DNA from: Methyloversatilis discipulorum
GTDB taxonomy: Bacteria > Pseudomonadota > Gammaproteobacteria > Burkholderiales > Rhodocyclaceae
Assembly: GCF_000527135.1 (NCBI RefSeq)
Contig: NZ_AZUP01000001.1
Span: 2,666,001-2,730,000 of the forward strand
DNA: 64,000 nucleotides
Direction: 5' to 3'
Positions 8,084 through 17,480 of the stretch are shown one piece after another. Each line of letters starts with the position of its first letter. The first letter of the stretch is position 1. The translations under genes were made by a program, and so were the position numbers. The notes below the pieces were generated by a model that had not been told where the DNA came from, did not search any database, and saw only the letters and a list, made by a program, of their open reading frames with translations.

Positions 8084-8979
8084 ACGTACATCTCCTCGGG
8101 CGCGGGTTCGAACACGTTGGCGTGCTTGACGCCAGGCAGGTGGGCCAGCGAACGGAACTCCGACGCGATCGCGACGTAGTCGTCGGTTTCGGCCACAACG
8201 GCAGGCTTGCAGGCGAAGGGATCGCGGATCAGCGCGAGCTTGTCCGGCGTACCCATCAGGAAGGTGAAGAAACCGTCCAGTTCGTCGAAGCCCTTCTGCA
8301 GCGCGACTTCCAGATCGTCGCCTTCACGCAGACGCCATTCGAGGAAGCGGCAGGCGGCTTCGGTGTCGTTGTCGGTTTCGAAGTGGATGCCGGCCGGCGT
8401 CAGCTTGCGGCGGATCGAGTTCGGGTTCGACAGCGAACCGTTGTGCACCAGGCAGAAGTCTTCGCCGGCGGTGAAGGGGTGTGCGCGATCCGGCGTCACC
8501 GCCGATTCGGTCGCCATGCGGGTGTGACCCACCAAGTGCGAACCCTTCATCGACTTGAAGTCGTAGCGGTCGGCCACCTGGGCCGGCGTGCCGATGTCCT
8601 TGTACAGGTCGATGGTGCGACCGGTGCTCAGGATGTGCAGCTTCGGATGGTTCTCGCGCAGCCAGCGCTTGACCAGTTCCGGCGACACGGCGAAGGACAG
8701 CACGGCATGGTTGTGCTTGACGTCGATGTGCGCATCAACATCGAGGTGTTCCTTCAGCGCGTGCGTCAGACCGTGCCAGTTGAAGTCCGCACCGTCGTCG
8801 GTGAGACCCGAGTACAGGCTCAGCTTGCGCGAGTTCTCAGCCAGCGTGTCGCCGAACACGGCCAGACCCGCCGAGTCCGGACCACGCTCGGTCATGCCGA
8901 TCAGCATGGGCACCATCAGTTCGCCCAGGCGTTCCTTCAATGCCGGTGTCTTGACCAGCAAACCCACGATTCCACACAT
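8071..8979 (-). CDS. mgsA: N-methylglutamate synthase, class II glutamine amidotransferase-like subunit
   Basis: The protein begins MCGIVG, so removal of Met exposes the Cys nucleophile of class II (Ntn) amidotransferases. The family motifs of the glutaminase fold follow (GHTRMATES near residue 150; LVHNGSLSNP). It is 302 residues, the length of a free-standing glutaminase subunit. In the NMG pathway it would hydrolyse the gamma-amide of gamma-glutamylmethylamide and pass methylamine to the synthase site. A GGAGA site precedes the start, and the gene lies 19 bases after gmaS. Confidence 0.92.
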   Translation of the reverse strand: MCGIVGLLVKTPALKERLGELMVPMLIGMTERGPDSAGLAVFGDTLAENSRKLSLYSGLTDDGADFNWHGLTHALKEHLDVDAHIDVKHNHAVLSFAVSPELVKRWLRENHPKLHILSTGRTIDLYKDIGTPAQVADRYDFKSMKGSHLVGHTRMATESAVTPDRAHPFTAGEDFCLVHNGSLSNPNSIRRKLTPAGIHFETDNDTEAACRFLEWRLREGDDLEVALQKGFDELDGFFTFLMGTPDKLALIRDPFACKPAVVAETDDYVAIASEFRSLAHLPGVKHANVFEPAPEEMYVWNA

Positions 8980-8998
8980 AACAGTTCTCCGGGGATGA

Positions 8999-10327
8999 TC
9001 AGAAGAATTCGAGGTAGCTGTTCACTTCCCAATCGGAAACGTGACGCATGTACTCGACCCACTCCATATGCTTGAGACGCAGGAACTCATCGACGACCGG
9101 ACCCAGAGCACCACGGATCACTTCGTCCTTTTCGAGCGCCACCAGCGCCTCATGCAGGTTCTGCGGCAGTACGCGGATGCCGGCGGCATCGAGCTGCGCC
9201 TGGCTGTAGTCGTACAGGTTGTCGTTCTGCGGCGCGCCCGGATCGAGCTCGTTGATCACCCCGTCCATGCCGGCGGCGATGACCGCGGCCGTCGCGAGGT
9301 AAGCGTTGCAGGAAGCGTCCGGCAGGCGCAGTTCCAGGCGGCCGCCCGGGCTGCGGATCATGCCGCTGCGGTTGTTGCCGCCGTAGCAGATGTAGGCCGG
9401 TGCCCAGGTGGCGCCGGTCAGCGAACGACCGACTACCAGGCGCTTGTATGAATTGACCGTCGGGCAGCACAGCGCAGCCAGTGCCGGCGCGTGCTTGAGC
9501 AGGCCGGCGGCCCAGTGGTAGGCCAGCTTGGACAGGGCGAGGCCGTTCTTGTCCGACTTGTCCTCGAACAGGTTGCGCTTGCCGTCGCCGATGCTCATGT
9601 GCATGTGCAGGCCGTTGCCCGGGCGGTTCGAGAACGGCTTCGGCATGAAGGAGCAGATCAGGCCCAGTTCGGCGGCGATCTCGGCGGCACCCATCTTGAA
9701 GAAGGTGTAGTGATCGCAGGAGGTCAGCGCGTCGGTGAAGGTGTAGTTGATCTCGAACTGGCCGTTCGCGTCTTCGTGGTCGATCTGATAGACGTCGATG
9801 CCGACCGCGCGCAGCGATTCGGACAGGCGCTCAAGGAAGACGCGGGCGCGCGACAGGCCCTTGTAGTCGTAACAGGGCTTGGACAGCGTGTCGCCCGGGT
9901 CAGCCGGCAGGATCTTGCCTTCGACCTTGCGCAGCAGCGAGAACTCCGGCTCCATGCCGGTGAAGAAGGTCCAGCCGCGTGCGGTGATCTGCTCCAGCTG
10001 CTTCTTCAGCACGACGCGGGTGTCGTACTCGTGCGGCTTGCCATGGGTGTGACCGTCACAGGCGATGCGGGCGTAGCCCGGCTGCCAGGGCACCAGCGAC
10101 AGCGTCGACGCGTCGCCGACGGCCATGTAGTCGGCGTCGACATTGGGCGTCATGCCCATGCCCCATATCGCGAAACCGGCGAAGCCGGCGCCATCCGTGA
10201 CCACGGTCTTGTAGTGCTCGGCCGGAACCGACTTCGTCTTGGCCGAACCGTGGATATCCACGAACTGCGCGAGGATGTACTTGACCTCGTTTTCCTTCAG
10301 GAACTGCTGTGCTTCGCTGGGTGACAT
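8999..10327 (-). CDS. gmaS: Gamma-glutamylmethylamide synthetase
   Basis: This 442-residue glutamine-synthetase-fold enzyme (type III-like, short form) ligates methylamine to the gamma-carboxyl of glutamate using ATP. Visible motifs include the glutamate and metal region ([18 protein letters not shown]) and the ATP/Arg region ([20 protein letters not shown]). The start at 10327 follows GGGAGGG by six bases; an in-frame GTG-type extension to 10363 lacks such a site. A plain glutamine synthetase is the alternative. The flanking mgs and mgd genes make the methylamide role far more likely. Confidence 0.93.
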   Translation of the reverse strand: MSPSEAQQFLKENEVKYILAQFVDIHGSAKTKSVPAEHYKTVVTDGAGFAGFAIWGMGMTPNVDADYMAVGDASTLSLVPWQPGYARIACDGHTHGKPHEYDTRVVLKKQLEQITARGWTFFTGMEPEFSLLRKVEGKILPADPGDTLSKPCYDYKGLSRARVFLERLSESLRAVGIDVYQIDHEDANGQFEINYTFTDALTSCDHYTFFKMGAAEIAAELGLICSFMPKPFSNRPGNGLHMHMSIGDGKRNLFEDKSDKNGLALSKLAYHWAAGLLKHAPALAALCCPTVNSYKRLVVGRSLTGATWAPAYICYGGNNRSGMIRSPGGRLELRLPDASCNAYLATAAVIAAGMDGVINELDPGAPQNDNLYDYSQAQLDAAGIRVLPQNLHEALVALEKDEVIRGALGPVVDEFLRLKHMEWVEYMRHVSDWEVNSYLEFF

Positions 10328-10400
10328 CACATTCCCTCCCTGTCCAAACGGCTCTGATCCCACTGATTTGCGTCAGCTTCGATGACGCGCTCTTTGCTTG

Positions 10401-11075
10401 TTATTGCTGTGCAATCCGCCCGAGTGCATCGAGGCCGACTGCTCCACCTCCGAGATCCGCAGCCACCTCGACCAGCGTGGCCCACAGATAGCCGCCGTAG
10501 GTGCCGTCGCACCACAGGCGGAAATACGTGCCGTCGGCGCCGTCGAGCGCGATCGCGGTGACGCCGACGCCGACCATCGAGGTCATCACCAGCGGTTGCG
10601 CGCTCGGCGACAGGCTGGCGAAGTCGAAGGCGCAGGTCTGGCGGGTCAGTTCGATCGCGTTGCGGCCGGTGATCACCAGCGCGGCGTCGTAGCGCGGCAC
10701 CGGATAGACGCCGGCGCCCGGCGCGGTGGCGAGCATCGTGGCGGCGCGACTGCCGCCGGCGACGTCCTCGACCAGGAACTCGGTATTGCCCATGCGCAGC
10801 ACCAGCGTGCCGTCATCGAGTCGCAGATAGCTGTTCGGCCGTTCCGGCGTGGCGATGCCGAGCGCGTTGAGCCAGGCGGCGGCGCCCGGTCCCTTGACGC
10901 CGGCACGGCGGCGGAACGACAGGTCGCCGATGCCGGCCAGCGGCACACGTGCAGCGTCGGCCGAACCGTAGGCGGCGACGCTCTGCATCGTTTCGACCTG
11001 GGTCCACTTCGCCGCGTGCGGCGCCTGTTCGTCGAACAGCGGACTGATGCGAGTAGGGGCGAAGGGGGCGTTCAT
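10401..11075 (-). CDS. mgdD: N-methylglutamate dehydrogenase, SoxG-like gamma subunit
   Basis: The 224-residue subunit is related to the gamma subunit of heterotetrameric sarcosine oxidase, a partial GcvT-like fold (body about residues 40-215). The ATG overlaps the mgdC stop by four bases (ATGA), a classic coupled arrangement within this complex. It completes the A-B-C-D subunit set. The 73-base gap to gmaS contains no clear terminator, so gmaS is probably on the same transcript. Confidence 0.9.
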   Translation of the reverse strand: MNAPFAPTRISPLFDEQAPHAAKWTQVETMQSVAAYGSADAARVPLAGIGDLSFRRRAGVKGPGAAAWLNALGIATPERPNSYLRLDDGTLVLRMGNTEFLVEDVAGGSRAATMLATAPGAGVYPVPRYDAALVITGRNAIELTRQTCAFDFASLSPSAQPLVMTSMVGVGVTAIALDGADGTYFRLWCDGTYGGYLWATLVEVAADLGGGAVGLDALGRIAQQ

Positions 11076-13969
11076 TCGATTTCCTTCTGGCGTTCGTCTT
11101 TCGGGTCGAAGAAGGGCGTGCTGCAGACCTCGGCCGCGACCATGCTGCCGTCCGTGATGCGGATCGAGAACGGCGTACCCGGCTCGGTCATGCTGGGCAG
11201 CACGAAGGCCAGACCGATGTAGCGACCGACGTGCGGGCTCCACGAAATGCTGGTCACGCGGCCGGCGATGTCACCGTTCTCGATGATCAGGTGGCATTCC
11301 TTGGGCACTTCGCCGCTGTAGTTCTCGGCCAGGCGGAAGCCGACCAGCTTGCGCTTGAGCGGCATCTTCTTGACGATCTGCAGCGAGCGCTTGCCGGTGA
11401 AGAAGGGCTTGTCGAGCTTGACCGCCCAGTCCATGCCGACCTCGAACGGATTGGTCAGGCCGTCGGTGTCCTGGCTCACGATCAGGTGGCCCTTCTCCAG
11501 GCGCAGCAGACGCTGGGCCTCGACACCGAAGGGGCCGATGCCCGCCGATTCCCCGGCCTTCATCAGCGCGTCCCACAGCGTCGGGCCGTATTCGGCCGGC
11601 ACGTGGATTTCGTAGCCCCACTCGCCGACGAAACCGACCCGCATCATGCGCACCGGAATGCCGGCGACGCTGCCGCTGCGCACCGCCAGGTAGGGGAAGG
11701 CCGCCGACGACAGGTCCATGTCGGTCAGCTGGGCCAGTACCTTGCGCGACGCCGGGCCGGCGAGGTTCATCGCCGAGTACGAGCCGGTCAGGTTGATCAG
11801 GCCGCAGTCCAGCTTCCACTCGATGTTCAGTCGCGACAGTTCGCGATAGACAGTGGCCGCACCCGAGCTGGTGGTGGTGAAGTAGAAGACGTCCTCGGCC
11901 ACCCGGGCCACCACGCCTTCGTCGCTCAGCACGCCGGACTCGTCGCACATGACGGCGTAGCGCGTGGCGCCCACCTTCATGTTGTCGTAGCGGCCGGTGT
12001 AGCAGCGGTTCAGGAACTCGGCCGCCTGCGGACCGCGGATTTCCAGCTTGCCCAGCGTGCCGACGTCGATCAGCGCGACAGCGGTGCGCACGCGGCGCGC
12101 TTCTTCGCGGATGCAGTCGATGCGCGACTTGCCCTCGACCGCGTAGTACTCCGGACGCTCCCACGCGCCGGCCTGCATGAACACCGCACCGAGCGCGGCG
12201 TGGCGGCCGTGCAGCGGCGAATGACGCTGCGGGCTGAAGCCGCGACCGGCCAGATGCGACAGCGGCACCGGGTGGAAGAAGGGGCGCGCGGTCGTGGTAC
12301 CGACCTGCTGCGGCGACTTGCCGGTCAGGCGAGCGAGGATGCGCAGCGCCGTCATGTTCGAGTGCTTGCCCTGGCTGGGGCCCATGCCGACGGTCGAGAA
12401 GCGCTTCAGCAGCTCGATGTTGTCATAGCCTTCCTGCACCGCGTTCTCGAAGTCCTTCACCTGCAGGTCTTCGTCGAAATCGACGAAGTTCTTGCCATCC
12501 GGGTGAGCGACGATGGGCCAGGCATGCGACGGCGACTCGGTCTCGGCCGGCACGTCGACACTGCCGGCTGCGCCGTGACCGGCGTGCGCCGCGGCGGCCA
12601 GACCGGCGCGCTGGCCGTCGGCGACGCGCGATTCCAGCTTGAACACGCCATTGACGCGACCACAGGCGAACACGCCTTCCGGCAGCTGGTCGGGCACGAA
12701 CTGCTGCAGCAGCTCGTCGAAACGCATCTTGGTGCCGGCCTGGTACAGCAGGTTGGCAGCCGGCGCCCAGCCGGTGCTCATGGCCAGGCCATCACAGGCT
12801 ATGCGACGCTGCGAACCGGACACCACGCGGCCCGAGCCGTCGATGCGGCAGGCGGTGATGCCAGCCAGTTCGCCCTTGCCGTCGGCGTGTGCTTCATAGA
12901 CGGCGTGGCCGGCGAGGATTTCGACACCCTTGGCGCGCAGTGCGTCGGCCTGTGCCGACGGCGGCACGCTGGCGCGCATGTCGAGCACGGCAGCGACGCT
13001 GGCGCCGGCGGCGATCAGGTCGAGCGCAACGCGGTAGCCGTCGGCATTGGCCGCCAGCACCACCGCGTTGCCCGCCGGCTTGACGGCGTAACGATAGATC
13101 AGGCGCTGCATCGCCGAGCCGTTCATGACGCCCGGCAGATCGTTGTTGCGGAACACCGCCGGCTGTTCGAAGGCACCGCTGGCAACGATGACCGCCTTGG
13201 CGCGCATCTTGGTCATCTTGTCGGCGTCGATCAGCGGCACCCACTGGTCGGCGTAATAGGCACCGGCGTAGGTACCTTCGAGCAGACGGATGTTGGCGTG
13301 CGCCTTCACCTTGTCGAGCAGCGCGCGGGTCTGCTGACGACGGATGGCGTCGCCGCCGAGCTGATAGAGGCCGCTGCCACCGGCGCGTGCGTTTTCATCA
13401 CAGATCACCACGCGGGCACCGGCATCGGCGGCCGACAGCGCGGCGGACAGGCCGGACGGACCGGCGCCGATCACCAGCACGTCGCAAAAGTCGTAACGCT
13501 TGGCAGTGCGGATGTGCGGCGTCGAGAAGTCGACCACGCCGAGGCCGGTGATGCGGCGGAACACGCGCTCCCACATCGGGAACAGGCGCTTGTTGTGGAA
13601 GGCCTTGTAATAGAAACCGACCGGCAGGAAACGGGCGAACATGCCCAGGTGACGCGCGCGGTCCTTGGCCAGACCGCCGAAGGTGTTCACCGCGGTCAGG
13701 TCCATGCCTTCGCGCACGGCGACCACGTCGCCGCGGGTGTTCAGCTTCTGGCCGTCCTGCACCATCACGTTCACGTCATGGTTGGCGGCGGACAGGATGC
13801 CGCGCACACGGTGATACTTGAAGCTGCGGCCCTGGCTGCGCTGACCGGCCGCCCACAGCGCGCTGGCGATGCTGTCGCCGGCGACACCTTCAAAGGCGCG
13901 ACCTTCAAAACGGAACCGGACAGTGCGGCTGCGATCGAGCCACTCGTCGGGCATTGCGGGCAGGCGCAT
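11072..13969 (-). CDS. mgdC: N-methylglutamate dehydrogenase, SoxA-like alpha subunit
   Basis: This large subunit (965 aa) has an N-terminal 2Fe-2S-like ferredoxin domain (about residues 15-100), an NAD/FAD-type Rossmann domain (VIGAGPSGLS, about 167-176), and a C-terminal GcvT-like folate-binding domain (from about 580). In sarcosine oxidase the last domain transfers the C1 unit to tetrahydrofolate, so the complex likely yields glutamate plus methylene-H4F or formaldehyde. The ATG at 13969 overlaps the mgdB stop (TGATG). A GTG three bases earlier is an alternative. Confidence 0.93.
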   Translation of the reverse strand: MRLPAMPDEWLDRSRTVRFRFEGRAFEGVAGDSIASALWAAGQRSQGRSFKYHRVRGILSAANHDVNVMVQDGQKLNTRGDVVAVREGMDLTAVNTFGGLAKDRARHLGMFARFLPVGFYYKAFHNKRLFPMWERVFRRITGLGVVDFSTPHIRTAKRYDFCDVLVIGAGPSGLSAALSAADAGARVVICDENARAGGSGLYQLGGDAIRRQQTRALLDKVKAHANIRLLEGTYAGAYYADQWVPLIDADKMTKMRAKAVIVASGAFEQPAVFRNNDLPGVMNGSAMQRLIYRYAVKPAGNAVVLAANADGYRVALDLIAAGASVAAVLDMRASVPPSAQADALRAKGVEILAGHAVYEAHADGKGELAGITACRIDGSGRVVSGSQRRIACDGLAMSTGWAPAANLLYQAGTKMRFDELLQQFVPDQLPEGVFACGRVNGVFKLESRVADGQRAGLAAAAHAGHGAAGSVDVPAETESPSHAWPIVAHPDGKNFVDFDEDLQVKDFENAVQEGYDNIELLKRFSTVGMGPSQGKHSNMTALRILARLTGKSPQQVGTTTARPFFHPVPLSHLAGRGFSPQRHSPLHGRHAALGAVFMQAGAWERPEYYAVEGKSRIDCIREEARRVRTAVALIDVGTLGKLEIRGPQAAEFLNRCYTGRYDNMKVGATRYAVMCDESGVLSDEGVVARVAEDVFYFTTTSSGAATVYRELSRLNIEWKLDCGLINLTGSYSAMNLAGPASRKVLAQLTDMDLSSAAFPYLAVRSGSVAGIPVRMMRVGFVGEWGYEIHVPAEYGPTLWDALMKAGESAGIGPFGVEAQRLLRLEKGHLIVSQDTDGLTNPFEVGMDWAVKLDKPFFTGKRSLQIVKKMPLKRKLVGFRLAENYSGEVPKECHLIIENGDIAGRVTSISWSPHVGRYIGLAFVLPSMTEPGTPFSIRITDGSMVAAEVCSTPFFDPKDERQKEIE

Positions 13970-14226
13970 CACTTGTCTTCTCCATGCAGATAGGTGCGCA
14001 GCACCTTGTCCTTTTCGGTATCGCGCTCAGCGATGAACCAGGTGTTCGACGGCGTGTGACACCACCACTCCTTCTTCACGCCGGGTGCGCCGTTGCGGTT
14101 GAACACGTAGTCGGCCCACTGCTCGTCGGTGCAGGTGTCGGCGTCGGGTGCCGGACGGATTTCGCCCCAGTAGGCGAACTCCGAAATCGGACGCGTGCCG
14201 TTCATCGGACAGGTCATCAGTTTCAT
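13969..14226 (-). CDS. mgdB: N-methylglutamate dehydrogenase, SoxD-like delta subunit
   Basis: The small 85-residue subunit opens MKLMTCPMNG, matching the zinc-binding delta subunit of sarcosine oxidase (an N-terminal Cys with later Cys/His residues, for example WWCHTPSNTWF). It lies 28 bases after mgdA and is coupled to mgdC by a TGATG overlap. A GCGGAG site precedes the start; in-frame starts further upstream run into the mgdA end and are less likely. Confidence 0.9.
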   Translation of the reverse strand: MKLMTCPMNGTRPISEFAYWGEIRPAPDADTCTDEQWADYVFNRNGAPGVKKEWWCHTPSNTWFIAERDTEKDKVLRTYLHGEDK

Positions 14227-14254
14227 GTCGTCGTCTCCGCTCTCTGTTCGGCGC

Positions 14255-15496
14255 TCAGTGACCCACGCTCGCCGCACCCTTCTCGCCGGTCAGCGAGTAG
14301 TTGCGGAAGCGGTCGAGCGAGAAGCCGGTGATCAGCTCGTGCGGCTTGTCATTGACGGCGGTCCAGGCCATGGTCTTGCCGCAGACCGGCGTCGCCTTGA
14401 AGCCCCAGGTACCCCAGCCGGAATCGAGGTAGAAGCCTTCGACCGGGGTCAGACCCATGATGGGCGCGAAGTCCGGTGTCATGTCGGCCATGCCGGCCCA
14501 CTGGCGCACCACCTTGGAGTGCGACAGGAAGGGGAACATGTCGAGCAGGTGAGCGGCGAGGCCTTCCGGGAAGTCCAGCGTCGACCGCGTCGATTGCACT
14601 TCGTACGGATCGAGCGAGGCGCCCATCACCAGTTCGCCGCGGGCGCTCTGGCTGACATAGATGTGCAGGCTGCCGGACACCAGGATGGTGTCGAGCCAGG
14701 GCTTCATCGGCTCGCTCACCATGGCCTGCAGCGGATGCACGAAGATCGGCGTCTTGAAGCCCACCATGTCGGTGATGCGCGGCGTGAAGCCGGCGACCGC
14801 ACAGATGACCTTGTTGGTCGAGATGAAACCCTTGGTGGTGTGTACACCGACCACCTTGCCGCCCTTGACCTCGATGCCGGTCACTGCGGTCTGCTGGTGG
14901 ATTTCGGCGCCGCGCATGTCGGCGCCGCGGCCGTAACCCCAGGCCACCGCGTCGTGACGGGCCACCGCACCTGGCGCGTGATACAGCGCGCCCTGGATCG
15001 GCGCGTGGCCGCCACAGGACAGATCGATCTGCGGGGTCTGGCGCTTCACCTCTTCCGGGCCGACCACTTCGGACGCGATGCCGTAGTGCTTGTTCACCTC
15101 TGCACGCCAACGCATCGTGCGCATCGCGGAGTCGGTGTGGGCCAGCGTGAAGTGGCCGCGCGTCGAGTAGAAGAGGTTGAGATCGAACTCGGTAGACAAG
15201 TCCTGCCACAGCTGGACCGACTTGTCGTAGAACTTGACGCCTTCGGGCGTCAGGTAGTTCGAGCGGATGATGGTGGTGTTGCGGCCGGTGTTGCCGCCAC
15301 CGATATAGCCCTTTTCGAGCACCGCCACGTTGGTGATGCCGTGATCACGGGCGAGGTAGTAGGCGCTGGAGAGGCCGTGGCCACCCCCGCCGATGATCAC
15401 CACGTCGTACGAGGGCTTGAGCTTGTCGTGAGCCGTGAACATCCGCGGTTCCGGATGGGACTTCGACAGACCGAATCGCAATAGGCGCCAGGGCAT
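14255..15496 (-). CDS. mgdA: N-methylglutamate dehydrogenase, SoxB-like beta subunit (FAD)
   Basis: This flavoprotein subunit (413 aa) is like the beta subunit of heterotetrameric sarcosine oxidase. The FAD dinucleotide-binding motif GGGGHG is at residues 36-41, and a DAO-type substrate domain follows. It would hold the site that oxidises the N-methyl amine. It is the first gene of the leftward train, with AGGAAAG upstream of the ATG at 15496. Sarcosine oxidase is the alternative, but the linked gmaS and mgsABC favour N-methylglutamate. Confidence 0.93.
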   Translation of the reverse strand: MPWRLLRFGLSKSHPEPRMFTAHDKLKPSYDVVIIGGGGHGLSSAYYLARDHGITNVAVLEKGYIGGGNTGRNTTIIRSNYLTPEGVKFYDKSVQLWQDLSTEFDLNLFYSTRGHFTLAHTDSAMRTMRWRAEVNKHYGIASEVVGPEEVKRQTPQIDLSCGGHAPIQGALYHAPGAVARHDAVAWGYGRGADMRGAEIHQQTAVTGIEVKGGKVVGVHTTKGFISTNKVICAVAGFTPRITDMVGFKTPIFVHPLQAMVSEPMKPWLDTILVSGSLHIYVSQSARGELVMGASLDPYEVQSTRSTLDFPEGLAAHLLDMFPFLSHSKVVRQWAGMADMTPDFAPIMGLTPVEGFYLDSGWGTWGFKATPVCGKTMAWTAVNDKPHELITGFSLDRFRNYSLTGEKGAASVGH

Positions 15497-15535
15497 GTGC
15501 TTTCCTGTAGTCCAGACTGAAAGGGTGTCGCTTCT

Positions 15536-15605
15536 GCTGCAATGCAGCGTGTTTCGGGTGAAGCAACTTTTTTTCGAATCATGAACCTTTTTGTACCCAA
15601 GTCAA
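15536..15605 (-). promoter_or_regulatory. Candidate mgd promoter and operator-like palindrome
   Basis: On the minus strand, TTGACT (15600-15605) and CATGAT (15578-15583) are spaced by 16 bases and fit a sigma-70 promoter reading into mgdA. Downstream, in the leader, GCTGCA-A-TGCAGC (15536-15548) is a perfect dyad. The whole 192-bp divergent gap is AT-rich compared with its surroundings. The dyad is a candidate site for the divergently encoded XRE-cupin regulator; this is inference. Confidence 0.45.
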
Positions 15606-15688
15606 CTTAAATTCTTCTTATGAAACCCCGCGTGTAAGATAACGGTCACAAGGGACAGGTAGAGGCCCAGTCTGGAGGCGGAAAAGCA

Positions 15689-16294
15689 ATGAGTACACAA
15701 GACAGCGTCATGGAAGGCGAGCTGGAGCGCTACCTCGGAAACACCATCCGGGAGCTGCGCCGGGCGCACGGCCTGACGATTGCCGACATTTCGGAGCGGG
15801 CCGACATCAGCCGCGGCATGCTGTCGCGCATCGAGAACGGTCAGACCGCGACCAGCCTCGACGCGCTGTCACGCATTGCACGCGCGCTCGGCGTGTCACT
15901 GTCGGCGCTGTTCAAGAACTACGAGACGGAGGGCGGCGGCGCGCAGCTGATCAAGGCCGGCGAGAGCATGGAAGTGGCCCGCCGCGGCACGCGCAGCGGT
16001 CACACCTACCACCTGCTGTCCTACCACCAGGGCCCGACCAAGCTGTTCGAGCCTTTCCTGATCACGATCGAGCAGGAAAGCGAAACCTTCCCGGTGTTCG
16101 AACACCCGGGAACGGAATTCATCTACATGCTGGAAGGCCGCATCGAATACCGCCACGGCAAGACGGTGTACGACCTGCAGCCGGGCGACGCGCTCACCTT
16201 CGACGGCAACGTGCCGCACGGCCCGGAAAAGCTGACCAAGGTGCCCATCCGCTTCCTGTCGATCACGATCTACCCGGAAGCGGGGCATGAGTGA
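15689..16294 (+). CDS. XRE-family regulator with C-terminal cupin sensor
   Basis: The 201-residue protein has an N-terminal Cro/CI-type helix-turn-helix (about residues 17-72) and a C-terminal cupin barrel (about 115-190; HPGTEFIYMLEG, PGDALTFDGNVPHG). Proteins of this architecture usually sense a small metabolite of the pathway beside them. It is divergent from mgdA with a 192-bp shared control region, and GGAGGCGG precedes the start. It is the obvious local regulator of methylamine use. The ligand could be methylamine, gamma-glutamylmethylamide or N-methylglutamate; the sequence does not say which. Confidence 0.88.
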   Translation: MSTQDSVMEGELERYLGNTIRELRRAHGLTIADISERADISRGMLSRIENGQTATSLDALSRIARALGVSLSALFKNYETEGGGAQLIKAGESMEVARRGTRSGHTYHLLSYHQGPTKLFEPFLITIEQESETFPVFEHPGTEFIYMLEGRIEYRHGKTVYDLQPGDALTFDGNVPHGPEKLTKVPIRFLSITIYPEAGHE

Positions 16295-16318
16295 GTGTGG
16301 CGGGGGCTGGAGGCTAGG

Positions 16319-16345
16319 GGTCAGGGGCTGGAGAGCGCCCTGACC
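16319..16345. terminator. Possible bidirectional terminator hairpin
   Basis: GGTCAGGG (16319-16326) and CCCTGACC (16338-16345) form a perfect eight-bp stem with an 11-base loop between two converging genes. There is no T run on either strand, so intrinsic termination would be weak. Confidence 0.35.
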
Positions 16346-16358
16346 TGCTCCTCTGAGC

Positions 16359-17456
16359 TCAGGCGACGATTTCTCTTGATGTAATGGTGTAGCTGAAGCC
16401 GGCGGGATCGAGGCTGTCCAGGCGGCCGGCGGCGGTTTCGCCCTGCGGGTACATCAGGAAGGGCACGGCGGCGCCGTTCGACCCCGGCAGTGCGATGTCG
16501 TGAGCGACGTTGTAGGCCAGCCAGTTCATTTCCCACGCGCCGAAAAGCTTCTTGCGCGCGGCGACGACGACGTCGTCCTTCAACGTCAGCCCCGGACGCT
16601 CTTCCAGAACCACCTTGCGCACGTCGGCCGGATCGACCGGCACCCAGCCGTAGCCGGCCAGCCACACCTCGGCGCGGCAGTGCTGCGCCTTCGTGATGTC
16701 GCCGCTCTTGCCCAGGCTCTTGTAGCCGAATTTCGAATCGGCCACGCGGATGCCATAGACATCGCGCGCCGGCAGTCCGACCGAACGTGCGAGGCCGACG
16801 AACAACGCATTCAGGTCGGCGCACTTACCCGACAGGTTGCCGCTTTCCAGCATGCTGCGGATGTCGCCCAGCCCGCAACCACGCGTCTTCGGATTGCGTT
16901 CGGTGTTGTCGCAGATCCACTCGTACAGCGCACGGGCGCGCTCGACGTCAGTCTTCGCGCCGCGCGTCGCCTTCTGCGCGGTGTCGAGCACGATGCCGTC
17001 GGTCGGCAGCAGTTCGGTCGCCTGCGTGAACAGGCGCCGCTCGGCCGCGTCGAGCGGGGGTACCGCACCCGGCGCAGCGAAATCGATCGCGCGGTCGCGG
17101 GTGGCGAAGCGGCTGACCACCTCGATTTCCGGCGCCGCCTGCCCGGCGCTCCACTGCGCGACCAGCATGCGTGCGCCATAGACCGTGTCCTCGGCCACAC
17201 CGGCGCGCGCGGCGTTGCCGCTCCATTCGTTGCCCAGCGTACGGATCCAGTCGTCGTTGTTCAGCGACGGCAGCGGAATCCACACCGTCACCGCCTGATC
17301 GCTGGTCGCTGGCGTCACCCGGGTCACCACCTCAAAGGTGCGCCAGCCACTTGCCGGCGACGGATCGAAGCCGGCCGGGGCGGCGCGCAGTGCGCCGGGC
17401 AGTGAGGCAGACAGGCCGGCCAGCGCACTGGCGTGAATGAAACGACGACGATCCAT
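16359..17456 (-). CDS. Exported transglutaminase-like protein
   Basis: The 365-residue protein has an N-terminal twin-arginine-like signal (MDRRRFIHASAL, cleavage near residue 26) and a transglutaminase-core domain in its C-terminal half. The catalytic triad is visible as Cys212 (SGKCADLNALF), His259 and Asp275 (PVDPAD). Bacterial members are mostly thought to be proteases or peptidyl-ligases of unknown substrate. GGAG sits seven bases before the ATG at 17456; a nearer in-frame ATG is too close to it. It follows the tlpA-like gene by 24 bases and is probably co-transcribed. Confidence 0.85.
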   Translation of the reverse strand: MDRRRFIHASALAGLSASLPGALRAAPAGFDPSPASGWRTFEVVTRVTPATSDQAVTVWIPLPSLNNDDWIRTLGNEWSGNAARAGVAEDTVYGARMLVAQWSAGQAAPEIEVVSRFATRDRAIDFAAPGAVPPLDAAERRLFTQATELLPTDGIVLDTAQKATRGAKTDVERARALYEWICDNTERNPKTRGCGLGDIRSMLESGNLSGKCADLNALFVGLARSVGLPARDVYGIRVADSKFGYKSLGKSGDITKAQHCRAEVWLAGYGWVPVDPADVRKVVLEERPGLTLKDDVVVAARKKLFGAWEMNWLAYNVAHDIALPGSNGAAVPFLMYPQGETAAGRLDSLDPAGFSYTITSREIVA

Positions 17457-17480
17457 GGACATTCTCCAGACGAAATTCAA

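Noticed and set aside
5923..8979. Ordinary assimilatory glutamate synthase split into three
   Set aside because: No GltD partner is present, and the three genes sit beside gmaS and mgd genes, the known NMG synthase context.
11231..13993. A 920-codon open frame on the plus strand opposite mgdC
   Set aside because: It is the antisense shadow of a well-conserved flavoprotein gene, has no recognisable domain and no supporting ribosome-binding site.
11072..15496. Heterotetrameric sarcosine oxidase
   Set aside because: The subunits are homologous, but linkage with gmaS and mgsABC points to N-methylglutamate dehydrogenase instead.
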